Assembly (NCBI RefSeq): GCF_001665575.1
Contig: NZ_LZSU01000012.1
Span: 1-64,000 of the forward strand
Direction of reading: 5' to 3'
DNA length: 64,000 bases
Source: Mycobacterium sp. 852013-51886_SCH5428379
Lineage (GTDB): Bacteria; Actinomycetota; Actinomycetes; Mycobacteriales; Mycobacteriaceae
Made by a program: the position numbers and the translations under genes. Below are positions 12,034 to 23,247 of this stretch, piece after piece; within the stretch, counting starts at the first letter, position 1, and every line of letters begins with the position of its first letter. Below the pieces are notes generated by a model. That model searched no databases, was not told where the DNA came from, and saw only the letters and a program-made list of their open reading frames with translations.

Positions 12034-13251
12034 ATGGCTGAAATCGTCTTGGACCGGGTGTCGAAGAGCTATCCGAACGGCTCGACGGCCGTGAAGGATC
12101 TCTCGATCACCATCGCCGACGGCGAGTTCATCATCCTGGTCGGCCCGTCGGGATGCGGGAAGTCCACGACGCTGAACATGATCGCCGGGCTCGAGGACAT
12201 CACCTCCGGTGAGCTGCGCATCGGCGGTGAGCGGGTCAACGACAAGGCGCCCAAGGACCGCGACATCGCCATGGTGTTCCAGTCCTACGCGCTCTACCCG
12301 CACATGTCGGTGCGGCAGAACATCGGGTTTCCGCTGACGCTGGCCAAGGTCTCCAAATCCGAGATCGACGCCAAGGTGGAGGAGACCGCGAAGATCCTCG
12401 ATCTGACCGAGCTGCTGGACCGCAAACCCGGTCAGCTCTCGGGCGGTCAGCGCCAGCGGGTGGCGATGGGACGCGCAATCGTGCGCAATCCCAAGGCCTT
12501 CCTGATGGACGAGCCGCTGAGCAACCTGGACGCCAAGCTGCGCGTGCAAATGCGTTCGGAGATCGCCCGGCTGCAGAACCGGCTGGGCACGACGACGGTG
12601 TACGTCACCCACGATCAGACCGAGGCCATGACGCTGGGGGACCGGGTGGTGGTGATGCTGGCCGGGGTGGCCCAGCAGATCGGCTCGCCGGAGGAGCTCT
12701 ACAACCGGCCCGCGAACCTGTTCGTCGCCGGCTTCATCGGCTCACCCGCGATGAACTTCTTCCCCGCCACGCTGACCGACGTCGGCGTCGAGCTGCCGTT
12801 CGGCGAGATCACCCTCACCCAGGAGATGAGCGAGCTGCTGGCTCGGCGCGGTTCGCCCAAGAACCTCATCGTCGGCGTGCGGCCCGAGCATCTCGAGGAC
12901 GCGTCGATTCTCGACGGGTACGCCCGGATCCGGGCGCTGAGCTTCGAGGTCAAGGCCGAGATGGTCGAATCGCTCGGTGCCGAGAAGTACGTGCACTTCC
13001 GCACCGAGGGCAAAGGCGCGCAGTCCGATCAGCTGGCCCAGCTGGCCCTCGAGTCGGGCGCCGGCGAGAACGAGTTCGTCGCGCGGGTCTCGACCGAATC
13101 GCCGGTGCGCCAAGGGGATAGGGTGACGCTCGCGATCGACACGTCGAAGATCGTCATCTTCGACGCGGACAGCGGCGACAACCTCACCATCCCCGACGGT
13201 GCGGGCGGCAGGGCCGTCGAGGTCAGCGAACCGCCGGCCCAGGCCGAGTGA
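12034..13251 (+). CDS. sugC: Trehalose ABC transporter ATPase SugC
   Basis: ATPase that powers LpqY-SugAB. Visible motifs are Walker A GPSGCGKST (37-45), Q-loop Gln83, signature LSGGQ (135-139), Walker B with FLMDEP (156-161) and switch His193. A regulatory MalK/TOBE-type domain occupies about 240-385. The length of 405 residues is slightly above the M. tuberculosis protein because of an acidic/alanine-rich tail. The stop overlaps the start of the Suppressor-of-fused gene by 4 bp, extending the operon by one gene compared with H37Rv. Confidence 0.95.
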   Translation: MAEIVLDRVSKSYPNGSTAVKDLSITIADGEFIILVGPSGCGKSTTLNMIAGLEDITSGELRIGGERVNDKAPKDRDIAMVFQSYALYPHMSVRQNIGFPLTLAKVSKSEIDAKVEETAKILDLTELLDRKPGQLSGGQRQRVAMGRAIVRNPKAFLMDEPLSNLDAKLRVQMRSEIARLQNRLGTTTVYVTHDQTEAMTLGDRVVVMLAGVAQQIGSPEELYNRPANLFVAGFIGSPAMNFFPATLTDVGVELPFGEITLTQEMSELLARRGSPKNLIVGVRPEHLEDASILDGYARIRALSFEVKAEMVESLGAEKYVHFRTEGKGAQSDQLAQLALESGAGENEFVARVSTESPVRQGDRVTLAIDTSKIVIFDADSGDNLTIPDGAGGRAVEVSEPPAQAE

Positions 13252-13841
13252 CCGACGTCCTGGCCGCAGTGCGCGCCCGGGTGGGCGAGCACTTCCGCCG
13301 GGGCGGCATAACCGCCGAACCCATCTCGGCCAGTGTCACGTTCCTCGGCACCGAACGCATCGAGGTGTTGCGGTTCGGGCCCGATCCGCAGGACGTCGGA
13401 CACTATGTGTCCCTGGGGTGTTCGCGCCACCCGATGGTCGACCCCACCGAGATGGTGACCGACCCGGTGAGTGGTCCGCGCGCGGAGATCGTGGTGTCGC
13501 TGCGCGGTGCGACCCCGCAGGGGCTGGCCCGGTCGGTGGCGGTGGTGGCCGCCGCGCCCGCCGTCGAGGGCCTGGTGCTGGCCGCCGACGCGTTGATCGA
13601 CCTCGAGTCGCCGCTGTGGGAGGGTGCCCCGTTCACTGCATTCCTGTTGAGTCCCAGCGATATCGACGACGTTGAGCTGCCGGACCCGATGCCGGAGGTG
13701 ACGATCCTGCAGGCCACGCCCATCACCCCGACCGAAGCGGCGTGGGTGCGGCTCAAGGGTGCCGACGCGATGCGGGAGGCGTGGCGCACCGACGGGGTCG
13801 ACGTGCTCGACCCGCGGCGGCGCGCCGCCAGCCCCAGCTGA
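13248..13841 (+). CDS. Suppressor-of-fused (SUFU) domain protein coupled to sugC
   Basis: A 197-residue protein whose central part follows the SUFU-like pattern (SVTFLGTERIEVLRFGP at about 27-43, then HYVSLGCSRHPM, and LLSPSDIDDVELPD later). Bacterial SUFU-domain proteins are mostly of unknown function; some are immunity proteins of polymorphic toxins. No toxin lies next to it. Its GTG start overlaps the sugC stop (13248-13251), so it is translated with the trehalose importer. H37Rv has no gene between sugC and corA. The role is unknown; a tie to trehalose or glycolipid recycling is only suggested by the coupling. Confidence 0.75.
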   Translation: MTDVLAAVRARVGEHFRRGGITAEPISASVTFLGTERIEVLRFGPDPQDVGHYVSLGCSRHPMVDPTEMVTDPVSGPRAEIVVSLRGATPQGLARSVAVVAAAPAVEGLVLAADALIDLESPLWEGAPFTAFLLSPSDIDDVELPDPMPEVTILQATPITPTEAAWVRLKGADAMREAWRTDGVDVLDPRRRAASPS

Positions 13842-13851
13842 TCGGCGGCGG

Positions 13852-14907
13852 TCAGAGCCACCCGTTGTGGCGGAACACCCGGTGCAGCACCAGGCAGATC
13901 GTCAGCATCGTCAGCAGCACCGCCGGATATCCGTAGGTCCAGTGCAATTCGGGCATCGCGTCGAAGTTCATGCCGTAGATCCCGGCCATCGCCGTCGGCA
14001 CCGCGGCGATCGCCACCCACGCCGAGATCTTGCGCATGTCGATGTTCTGCTGCATCGCGACCTTGCCGAGCGCGGCCTGCACGAGCGAGTTCAACAGGTC
14101 GTCGTAGGTGTTGATGCGGTCGGCGGCGCGGATGGTGTGGTCCAGGACGTCACGCAGATAGCGGCGCACCTCGACCGAGATCAGATCCTCGTAGTCGTTG
14201 ATGCGCTCCAACTCGGCGGCCAGCGGTGAGACCGCGCGGCGCAACTCCACCACCTCGCGTTTGAGCAGATAGATGTTCTCGATGTTGGTGCGCGACCCCG
14301 GCGAGAAGATGTCCTCCTCCATCGCATCGACGTCGACCTCCACCATCTCGGTGACCTCCAGATAGGAGTCCACGATCTGATCGGCGATCGCGTGCATCAC
14401 CGCGTACGGGCCGAGTTCCATCAGCGCGGGCGTGGCGTCGAGGCGGCTCCGGACACTGGCCAGCCCGCTGTGATCGCCGTGGCGCACGGTCACCACGAAG
14501 TCGGGTCCGGCGAACACCATCACCTCACCGGTCTCGACGATGTCGCGCACGTTGGCCATCGACTCGTGGTCGATGTAGTTCACGGTCTTGAGGACCAGGA
14601 ACAGCATGTCGTCGTAGCGCTCGAGCTTCGGCCGCTGGTGGGCGTGCACGGCGTCCTCGACGGCCAGACGGTGCAGCCCGAACACCGAGGCGACCGACTG
14701 CATCTGCTGTTCGTCGGGTTCGTGGAGACCGACCCACACGAACGCGGTGCGGCCCTCGGCCCGGAGTTCGCGCACCCGGTCCATGGCGGCGGCGTGGGTG
14801 TAGTCACCGGGTAGCCGCTCGCCGTCGCAGTAGATGCCGCAGTCGACCATCACGCGGGACACCGGGACGCGGGCGCGGGTGGTGTCGGTCCTTGCCGACT
14901 CGGGCAT
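13852..14907 (-). CDS. corA: CorA-family magnesium/cobalt channel
   Basis: Pentameric divalent-cation channel of 351 residues. A large cytosolic N-terminal domain leads into two C-terminal membrane helices. The first ends in the signature GMNF (YGMN selectivity motif, GIYGMNFDAMPELHW) and the second runs to the positively charged end HRVFRHNGWL. Orthologous to Rv1239c. The frame is open much further upstream across the divergent malic enzyme gene, but the ATG at 14907 lies 6 nt after TACCAT and fits the family start. It is convergent with the SUFU gene across a 10-bp gap. Confidence 0.94.
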   Translation of the reverse strand: MPESARTDTTRARVPVSRVMVDCGIYCDGERLPGDYTHAAAMDRVRELRAEGRTAFVWVGLHEPDEQQMQSVASVFGLHRLAVEDAVHAHQRPKLERYDDMLFLVLKTVNYIDHESMANVRDIVETGEVMVFAGPDFVVTVRHGDHSGLASVRSRLDATPALMELGPYAVMHAIADQIVDSYLEVTEMVEVDVDAMEEDIFSPGSRTNIENIYLLKREVVELRRAVSPLAAELERINDYEDLISVEVRRYLRDVLDHTIRAADRINTYDDLLNSLVQAALGKVAMQQNIDMRKISAWVAIAAVPTAMAGIYGMNFDAMPELHWTYGYPAVLLTMLTICLVLHRVFRHNGWL

Positions 14908-14913
14908 CGCACG

Positions 14914-14919
14914 ATGGTA
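14914..14919 (-). promoter_or_regulatory. Leaderless -10 element of corA
   Basis: TACCAT on the minus strand, 6 nt before the ATG at 14907. It decides the start against longer open-frame alternatives. Confidence 0.6.
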
Positions 14920-14982
14920 CGCGCGATCCGGCGTCGGCTCCCCACCGTGGGGGAACCTCGGTCGGTGAGATCCCGGGTTCGT

Positions 14983-14988
14983 TACCCT
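14983..14988 (+). promoter_or_regulatory. Leaderless -10 element of the malic enzyme gene
   Basis: TACCCT, 6 nt before the GTG at 14995. It supports that start over the upstream in-frame ATG at 14914, which lies in the corA promoter. Confidence 0.6.
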
Positions 14989-14994
14989 GACGCC

Positions 14995-16176
14995 GTGACC
15001 GATGTGCGTACGCCGCAAGTCGTCATCGATGACGCGGAGATTTTCGCCGCTCACGAGGGCGGGAAACTCTCGATCGAGCTGAACTCGCCGCTGGATACGC
15101 AGCGCGCACTCTCGATCGCCTACACGCCCGGGGTGGCGCAGGTCAGCCGCGCCATCGCGGCCGACGAGACGCTGGCCGCCCGCTACACCTGGGCCAACCG
15201 CCTGGTGGCGGTGGTCAGCGACGGCAGCGCCGTCCTCGGCCTCGGCGACATCGGGCCCGCCGCATCCCTGCCGGTGATGGAGGGTAAGAGCGCGCTGTTC
15301 AAGACGTTCGGCGGGCTCGACTCGATCCCGATCGTGCTGGCGACCAAGGATCCCGACGAGATCGTCGAGACGCTGATCCGGTTGCGGCCGACCTTCGGCG
15401 CGGTGAACCTCGAGGACATTTCGGCGCCGCGCTGCTTCGAGATCGAGCGCCGCGTCATCGAGGCGCTCGACTGCCCCGTCATGCACGACGATCAGCACGG
15501 CACCGCCATCGTGGTGCTGGCCGCACTGCACGGTGCGGTCAAGGTGCTCGACCGTGACATGTCGACGTTGAAGGTCGTCATCTCCGGTGCGGGGGCGGCG
15601 GGCGTGGCCTGCGCGAACATCCTGCTCGCCGCCGGCGTCAGCGACATCACCGTGCTCGACAGCAAGGGCATCGTGCACACCGGCCGCGACGACCTCAACC
15701 CGTTCAAGGCCGAGCTCGCGGCGCGGTGCAACCCACGCGGGCTGACAGGCGGGATCGCCGAGGCGCTCGACGGCGCCGACGCATTCATGGGGGTGTCGGC
15801 AGGGCTGGTGCCCGAAGAGCTGATCGCCACCATGGCGCCCGGCGGCATCGTGTTCGCGATGTCCAACCCCGATCCGGAGATCCACCCCGACGTCGCGCGC
15901 AAGTACGCGGCCATCGTGGCGACCGGTCGCAGCGACTTCCCGAATCAGATCAACAACGTGCTGGCCTTCCCCGGGGTGTTCCGCGGCGCGCTCGACGCGG
16001 GTGCCCGCCGGATCACCGAGGAGATGAAGGTCGCCGCGGCCGAGGCGATCTTCTCGGTCGTCGGCGACGATCTGGCCGTCGATCACATCGTGCCCAGCGC
16101 ACTCGATCCGCGGGTCGGCCCGGCGGTCGCCCGTGCGGTCGCGGCGGCGTCCGGGGCGCAACCGGTCTCCTCCTGA
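14995..16176 (+). CDS. Malic enzyme, short form (malate to pyruvate + CO2)
   Basis: NAD(P)-dependent decarboxylating malate dehydrogenase of 393 residues, the minimal catalytic form without the phosphotransacetylase domain of MaeB. Visible features are the catalytic Tyr in AYTPGVAQ, Lys in EGKSALFK, the metal ligands in VNLEDISAP and HDDQHGTA, and the dinucleotide fold GAGAAGVA. Cofactor preference cannot be read safely. H37Rv carries malate dehydrogenase (Rv1240, an LDH-type enzyme) at this locus, so the neighbourhood is conserved but the malate enzyme is different. The start is the GTG with a leaderless -10. lpqZ follows after 8 bp. Confidence 0.92.
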   Translation: MTDVRTPQVVIDDAEIFAAHEGGKLSIELNSPLDTQRALSIAYTPGVAQVSRAIAADETLAARYTWANRLVAVVSDGSAVLGLGDIGPAASLPVMEGKSALFKTFGGLDSIPIVLATKDPDEIVETLIRLRPTFGAVNLEDISAPRCFEIERRVIEALDCPVMHDDQHGTAIVVLAALHGAVKVLDRDMSTLKVVISGAGAAGVACANILLAAGVSDITVLDSKGIVHTGRDDLNPFKAELAARCNPRGLTGGIAEALDGADAFMGVSAGLVPEELIATMAPGGIVFAMSNPDPEIHPDVARKYAAIVATGRSDFPNQINNVLAFPGVFRGALDAGARRITEEMKVAAAEAIFSVVGDDLAVDHIVPSALDPRVGPAVARAVAAASGAQPVSS

Positions 16177-16184
16177 CCCGTCCG

Positions 16185-17033
16185 ATGACCGTGCGCGGAT
16201 GGGCTGGGGGACTGGCAGTGGCCGCCTTGGCTGCGCTGCTGGTCGCATGCGGTTCCCCGCCGCCCGGTCCGACGCTGACCATCGGCACCCATCCCGACGA
16301 CGAGTCTGCCGTCATCGCGCACCTGTACGCGGCGGCGCTGCGTCACTACGGCACCGGCACCCGCATCGAGGAGTCCGAGGATCCGCTGACCGCGCTGGAC
16401 GCCGGTGACATCGCGGTGGTTCCGAGCTTCACCGGTCGACTGCTGACGCGGTCCGTGCCCGATGCCTCGGCGCGCGCCGACGAGCAGGTCTACCGGCAGA
16501 TGGTCGCGGCGCTGCCCGAGGGTCTGGCCGCCGGCGACTACGCCACCGCGGCGGAGGACAAACCGGCGCTGGCCGTCACCGACGCGACCGCCGAGGACTG
16601 GGGCGGCAAGGATCTGTCGGCACTGGTGCGGAACTGCACCGACGTGCGCCCCGGTGCGGTGCGCGGCGTGCGGGTACCCGCGGCGATCGGGCCGTGCCGC
16701 CCCGACGCGGCGCGGGTGTATCCGGATGCGGAGACGCTGTTCGCCGCCCTGCGCAGCGGTGACGTCAACGCGGCCTGGACGACGACGGCCGCGCCAAAGG
16801 TGCCGACCGAGTTGGTGATCCTGGCCGATCCGACCGCGTTGATCCGCGCGGAGAACGTCGTACCGATCTACCGGCGCAACACCCTCGATGAGGCGCAGGT
16901 CCTGGCCGTCAACGAGGTGGCCGGGGTGCTCGACACCGCCGCGCTCGCGGAGATGCGGGCGCGGGTGCGCGACGGCGCCGATCCGGCGGTGGTCGCCGAC
17001 GAATGGCTCATCGCCCACCCGCTGCGCGATTGA
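16185..17033 (+). CDS. lpqZ: LpqZ-like lipoprotein, OpuAC-type (glycine betaine family) binding protein
   Basis: Substrate-binding lipoprotein of 282 residues, orthologous by position to Rv1244. The signal peptide ends in the lipobox LVAC with Cys22. The mature part begins GSPPPGPTLTIGTHP and follows the OpuAC/ProX fold used for betaine, choline or similar osmolytes (AVIAHLYAAALRHYG, then ALDAGDIAVVPSFTG). No permease or ATPase lies next to it, so partner and ligand are unknown. The ATG lies 8 bp after the malic enzyme stop, and the two are probably co-transcribed. Confidence 0.85.
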   Translation: MTVRGWAGGLAVAALAALLVACGSPPPGPTLTIGTHPDDESAVIAHLYAAALRHYGTGTRIEESEDPLTALDAGDIAVVPSFTGRLLTRSVPDASARADEQVYRQMVAALPEGLAAGDYATAAEDKPALAVTDATAEDWGGKDLSALVRNCTDVRPGAVRGVRVPAAIGPCRPDAARVYPDAETLFAALRSGDVNAAWTTTAAPKVPTELVILADPTALIRAENVVPIYRRNTLDEAQVLAVNEVAGVLDTAALAEMRARVRDGADPAVVADEWLIAHPLRD

Positions 17034-17039
17034 TCGCGC
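17024..17039. terminator. Inverted repeat between convergent lpqZ and SDR gene
   Basis: GCGCGAT-TG-ATCGCGC, 7-bp arms around the lpqZ stop codon. There is no U-tract on either strand. It is a possible bidirectional terminator. Confidence 0.4.
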
Positions 17040-17046
17040 GCGATTC

Positions 17047-17877
17047 CTAGTGCGGCCGGGGCAGCAGCTTGCCGGTGACTCTGGAGAACAGCCGCTGGTA
17101 GTGCGGGCCGACGATCCGGATGACCGCGTCGAGGGCCTTGGCGTCGTTGCCGATCAGCACGCGGGACTTGTTCTTGCGGACGCCGTCGAGAATCACCTTG
17201 GCCGCCGTCTCGGGCGAGGTCTTGGCGAGCTTCTTGTCGAAGAGTTTGGCGAGCTGTTCGGGCTCGAGGCCCTCCGCGGCCGTCGCATTGCGTGCGATCG
17301 CGGTCTTGATGCCGCCGGGGTGCACGGTGGTCACCTTCACCGGACGTCCCGCGGCCGCCATCTCCTGGTTCAGCGCCTCGGTGAACCCGCGGACCGCGAA
17401 CTTGGCCGCGTTGTAGGCGGCCTGACCGGGCACCGAGAACAGCCCGAAGACGCTGGAGACGTTGATGACGTGGCCGTCGCCGGACTCGATCAGATGCGGC
17501 AGGAACGCCTTGGTGCCGTTGACGACACCCCAGAAGTCGACGTCCATCACGCGTTCGATGTCCTTGAACTGCGTGACCTCGATGTCGCCGGTGAACGCGA
17601 TACCGGCGTTGTTGTAGATCTGGTTGACCTTGCCGAAGTGGTTGCGGACCTCGTCGGCGTAGAGCAGGAACGCTTCCCGTTCGGTGACGTCGATGCGGTC
17701 GGCCTTGACCGACGCGCCGATCGCCTTGAGCCGCTGCTCGGTCTCGGCCAGTCCGTCGGTGTCGACGTCGCTGATGGCCACGCTGGCGCCCGAGCGGGCC
17801 AGTTCGACCGCCAGGGCCTGTCCGATACCCGAACCGGCACCGGTCACCACCGCCACCTTCCCCGCGAAGCCCTGCAT
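17047..17877 (-). CDS. Short-chain dehydrogenase/reductase (Rv1245c type)
   Basis: Classical SDR of 276 residues, the same length as Rv1245c. Cofactor motif TGAGSGIG (about 12-19), NNAG (about 88-91), catalytic Ser in NVSSVFG and YNAAK (Tyr/Lys pair about 155-159). Substrate unknown. A GTG lies two codons upstream, but AAGGAG sits 5 nt before the ATG at 17877, which decides the start. An operator-like inverted repeat lies in the divergent region toward the DUF732 gene. Confidence 0.9.
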   Translation of the reverse strand: MQGFAGKVAVVTGAGSGIGQALAVELARSGASVAISDVDTDGLAETEQRLKAIGASVKADRIDVTEREAFLLYADEVRNHFGKVNQIYNNAGIAFTGDIEVTQFKDIERVMDVDFWGVVNGTKAFLPHLIESGDGHVINVSSVFGLFSVPGQAAYNAAKFAVRGFTEALNQEMAAAGRPVKVTTVHPGGIKTAIARNATAAEGLEPEQLAKLFDKKLAKTSPETAAKVILDGVRKNKSRVLIGNDAKALDAVIRIVGPHYQRLFSRVTGKLLPRPH

Positions 17878-17917
17878 GTGCACTCCTTCTGGTCGGTTGC
17901 TCGAGAGTCGAGGTTAG

Positions 17918-17946
17918 CCGGTACCCGCGGTACCAGTCTGTACCGG
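17918..17946. promoter_or_regulatory. Operator-like GTAC repeats between SDR and DUF732 genes
   Basis: CCGGTAC (17918-17924) and GTACCGG (17940-17946) form a perfect inverted repeat. A third GGTACC palindrome lies between them at 17929-17934. The three GTAC cores are spaced 9 and 10 bp, about one helical turn, as expected for a dimeric repressor such as TetR. No regulator is adjacent. Confidence 0.4.
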
Positions 17947-17982
17947 GGTAACGATCGCCCGAGCCGCCGCGATCTCCCAGGC

Positions 17983-18360
17983 ATGAAGCGCACTCACCGC
18001 ATCGCCGCCGCCTCGCTCCCCGTGATGGCGGCGCTGACTGTCTCTGCGGGGCTGGCGGCCGCTCCGGCCCACGCCGATACGGCCGCCGACGTGTTCCTGT
18101 CCGTGCTGGACGGATCCGGGTTGGTCGGCCTCGACCAGGGCACGGCGGTGCGGGTCGGCCAGCAGGTGTGCCCGATGCTGGCCGAACCCGGCCAGAACCT
18201 GGCGAACGTCGCCGCGGACGTCTCGGATTCGATCGGCAGGCCGCTCGGCCCGGCGACGATGTTCACCGGCCTGGCGATCCAGATCTTCTGCCCGGGCGCG
18301 GTCTCGGCTCTGGCCACCGGCAACTCGCCGATCCCGCTGCCGATCCCCGGCCTGTTCTAG
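17983..18360 (+). CDS. Secreted DUF732 protein
   Basis: A 125-residue exported protein with a signal peptide (about 1-32, cleavage after AHA). One DUF732 domain follows (DVFLSVLDGSGL, then VGQQVCPML and IQIFCPG). The two cysteines about 45 residues apart probably form a disulfide. DUF732 proteins are common in mycobacteria and have no firm function. The gene lies inside a longer open frame, but the ATG at 17983 starts a proper signal peptide. It is convergent with kgd across 19 bp. Confidence 0.82.
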   Translation: MKRTHRIAAASLPVMAALTVSAGLAAAPAHADTAADVFLSVLDGSGLVGLDQGTAVRVGQQVCPMLAEPGQNLANVAADVSDSIGRPLGPATMFTGLAIQIFCPGAVSALATGNSPIPLPIPGLF

Positions 18361-18379
18361 GAGCGCCTCGACGCGGGGA

Positions 18380-22171
<3,792 letters not shown>

Positions 22172-22245
22172 GGCAGCTGCTCGCCTCGATTCCTTCGACT
22201 CGGGCGAGCGCATCCGGTAGCCACAAGCGCTCGCCGCTCGTTGTC

Positions 22246-22263
22246 AGCGGTTACCCGCTTTTT
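22246..22263 (+). terminator. Intrinsic-terminator-like hairpin upstream of kgd, plus strand
   Basis: AGCGG-TTAC-CCGCT followed directly by T residues (TTTTT at 22259-22263) on the plus strand, that is, antisense to the kgd leader. On the minus strand the same hairpin would sit in the kgd 5' leader after an A-run. It is the only hairpin plus T-run of this kind I saw in the window. Confidence 0.4.
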
Positions 22264-22349
22264 CACCGCTTAAGGCTAGCGCTACGGAACCGGCCGGACC
22301 ACGGCAACGCCGGGACCACTCGTTCTGGTCGTAATGGTCGCGGGATCGG

Positions 22350-23108
22350 TCACCGATCGGTGCGCGCGGACGGCAGGATGTGCAGGGTCGCGGGCCACCG
22401 GTGGGGTGGTGCGCCGAACGCCAGGCGGGCGTTGTCGATGATCCGCCGGGCCATCATCCGGTTGCCGACGCCGCCGACGACGGCGCCGATGCCGACGGGC
22501 AGCACCTTGCCGAACGCCAGCGCGCCGCGCTTGAGCGTGTAGCGCTTGACGAAGTAGCGCAGCAGCCGGGAGTTCAACTGGGAGACCGCGGGCAGGGGGA
22601 GCGTCGCCGCGCTCTCACCGATCCAGCCGCCGGCGGTGCGACCACGGCCGAGCAGGTCGGCCACCGCGTGCTTGCCGTCGTCGCCGACGAGCACCGAGAG
22701 CACCATCGCGCGGCGGCGTTCGCGTTCGTGGGCGGGGATGCCGTGCACCTCGGCGACGGCCAGCGCGAACACCGACGTCGCCTCCAGGAACACCACCGTC
22801 TCGCCGGCCACCGCCGACATCGCGGCCAGCGTGCCGATCCCGGGGAAGGCCGCCGCCGACCCCACGGCTGCACCGCTGGCCATCACCGCGGCCAGGTAGT
22901 GCTTCTCCAGTTTCGTCATGATCTCGGCGGGTGAGGCGCCAGGATCAGCCGCTCGCAGCCGGTCGACGTAGGAGCGCACGGCGGGCGCCTGCGCGCGCGA
23001 GCTGCGCTCCAGGATCTGCGACAACACCTTGGCGGCGGCGCCCGGATTCTCGTCGACACCCGCCTCGGCGGCCTTCAGCTGCTTCTTGCGGTTCGACCGA
23101 GCACTCAT
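22350..23108 (-). CDS. Conserved membrane-associated protein (Rv1249c type)
   Basis: A 252-residue protein of unknown function, orthologous by position to Rv1249c. A basic N-terminus is followed by a hydrophobic Ala/Gly stretch at about 75-120 (ASGAAVGSAAAFPGIGTLAAM), one or two membrane segments, and a further hydrophobic stretch at about 200-217 (VLPVGIGAVVGGVGNRMMARR). A strong GAGGAGG lies upstream of the ATG. It is transcribed toward kgd with a 178-bp gap. That gap holds the kgd leader and a plus-strand hairpin with a T-run, and no further gene. Confidence 0.78.
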   Translation of the reverse strand: MSARSNRKKQLKAAEAGVDENPGAAAKVLSQILERSSRAQAPAVRSYVDRLRAADPGASPAEIMTKLEKHYLAAVMASGAAVGSAAAFPGIGTLAAMSAVAGETVVFLEATSVFALAVAEVHGIPAHERERRRAMVLSVLVGDDGKHAVADLLGRGRTAGGWIGESAATLPLPAVSQLNSRLLRYFVKRYTLKRGALAFGKVLPVGIGAVVGGVGNRMMARRIIDNARLAFGAPPHRWPATLHILPSARTDR

Positions 23109-23247
23109 CGCAGGCCTCCTCAGGCTGTCTCACCAGGCTAACGTCTCGTCCCCGGATGCCCGCGAGATCGGGGTGCGTCGCCGTGACGGCCGTCACTGTT
23201 CTGCCGACGGTGGAAGAAAATATTGATATGACTTGCTAACCATTTGC

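Noticed and set aside
13852..16248. corA reading frame open far upstream (about 798 codons)
   Set aside because: The extra part is antisense to the malic enzyme. CorA begins at the family start with a leaderless -10 at 14914-14919.
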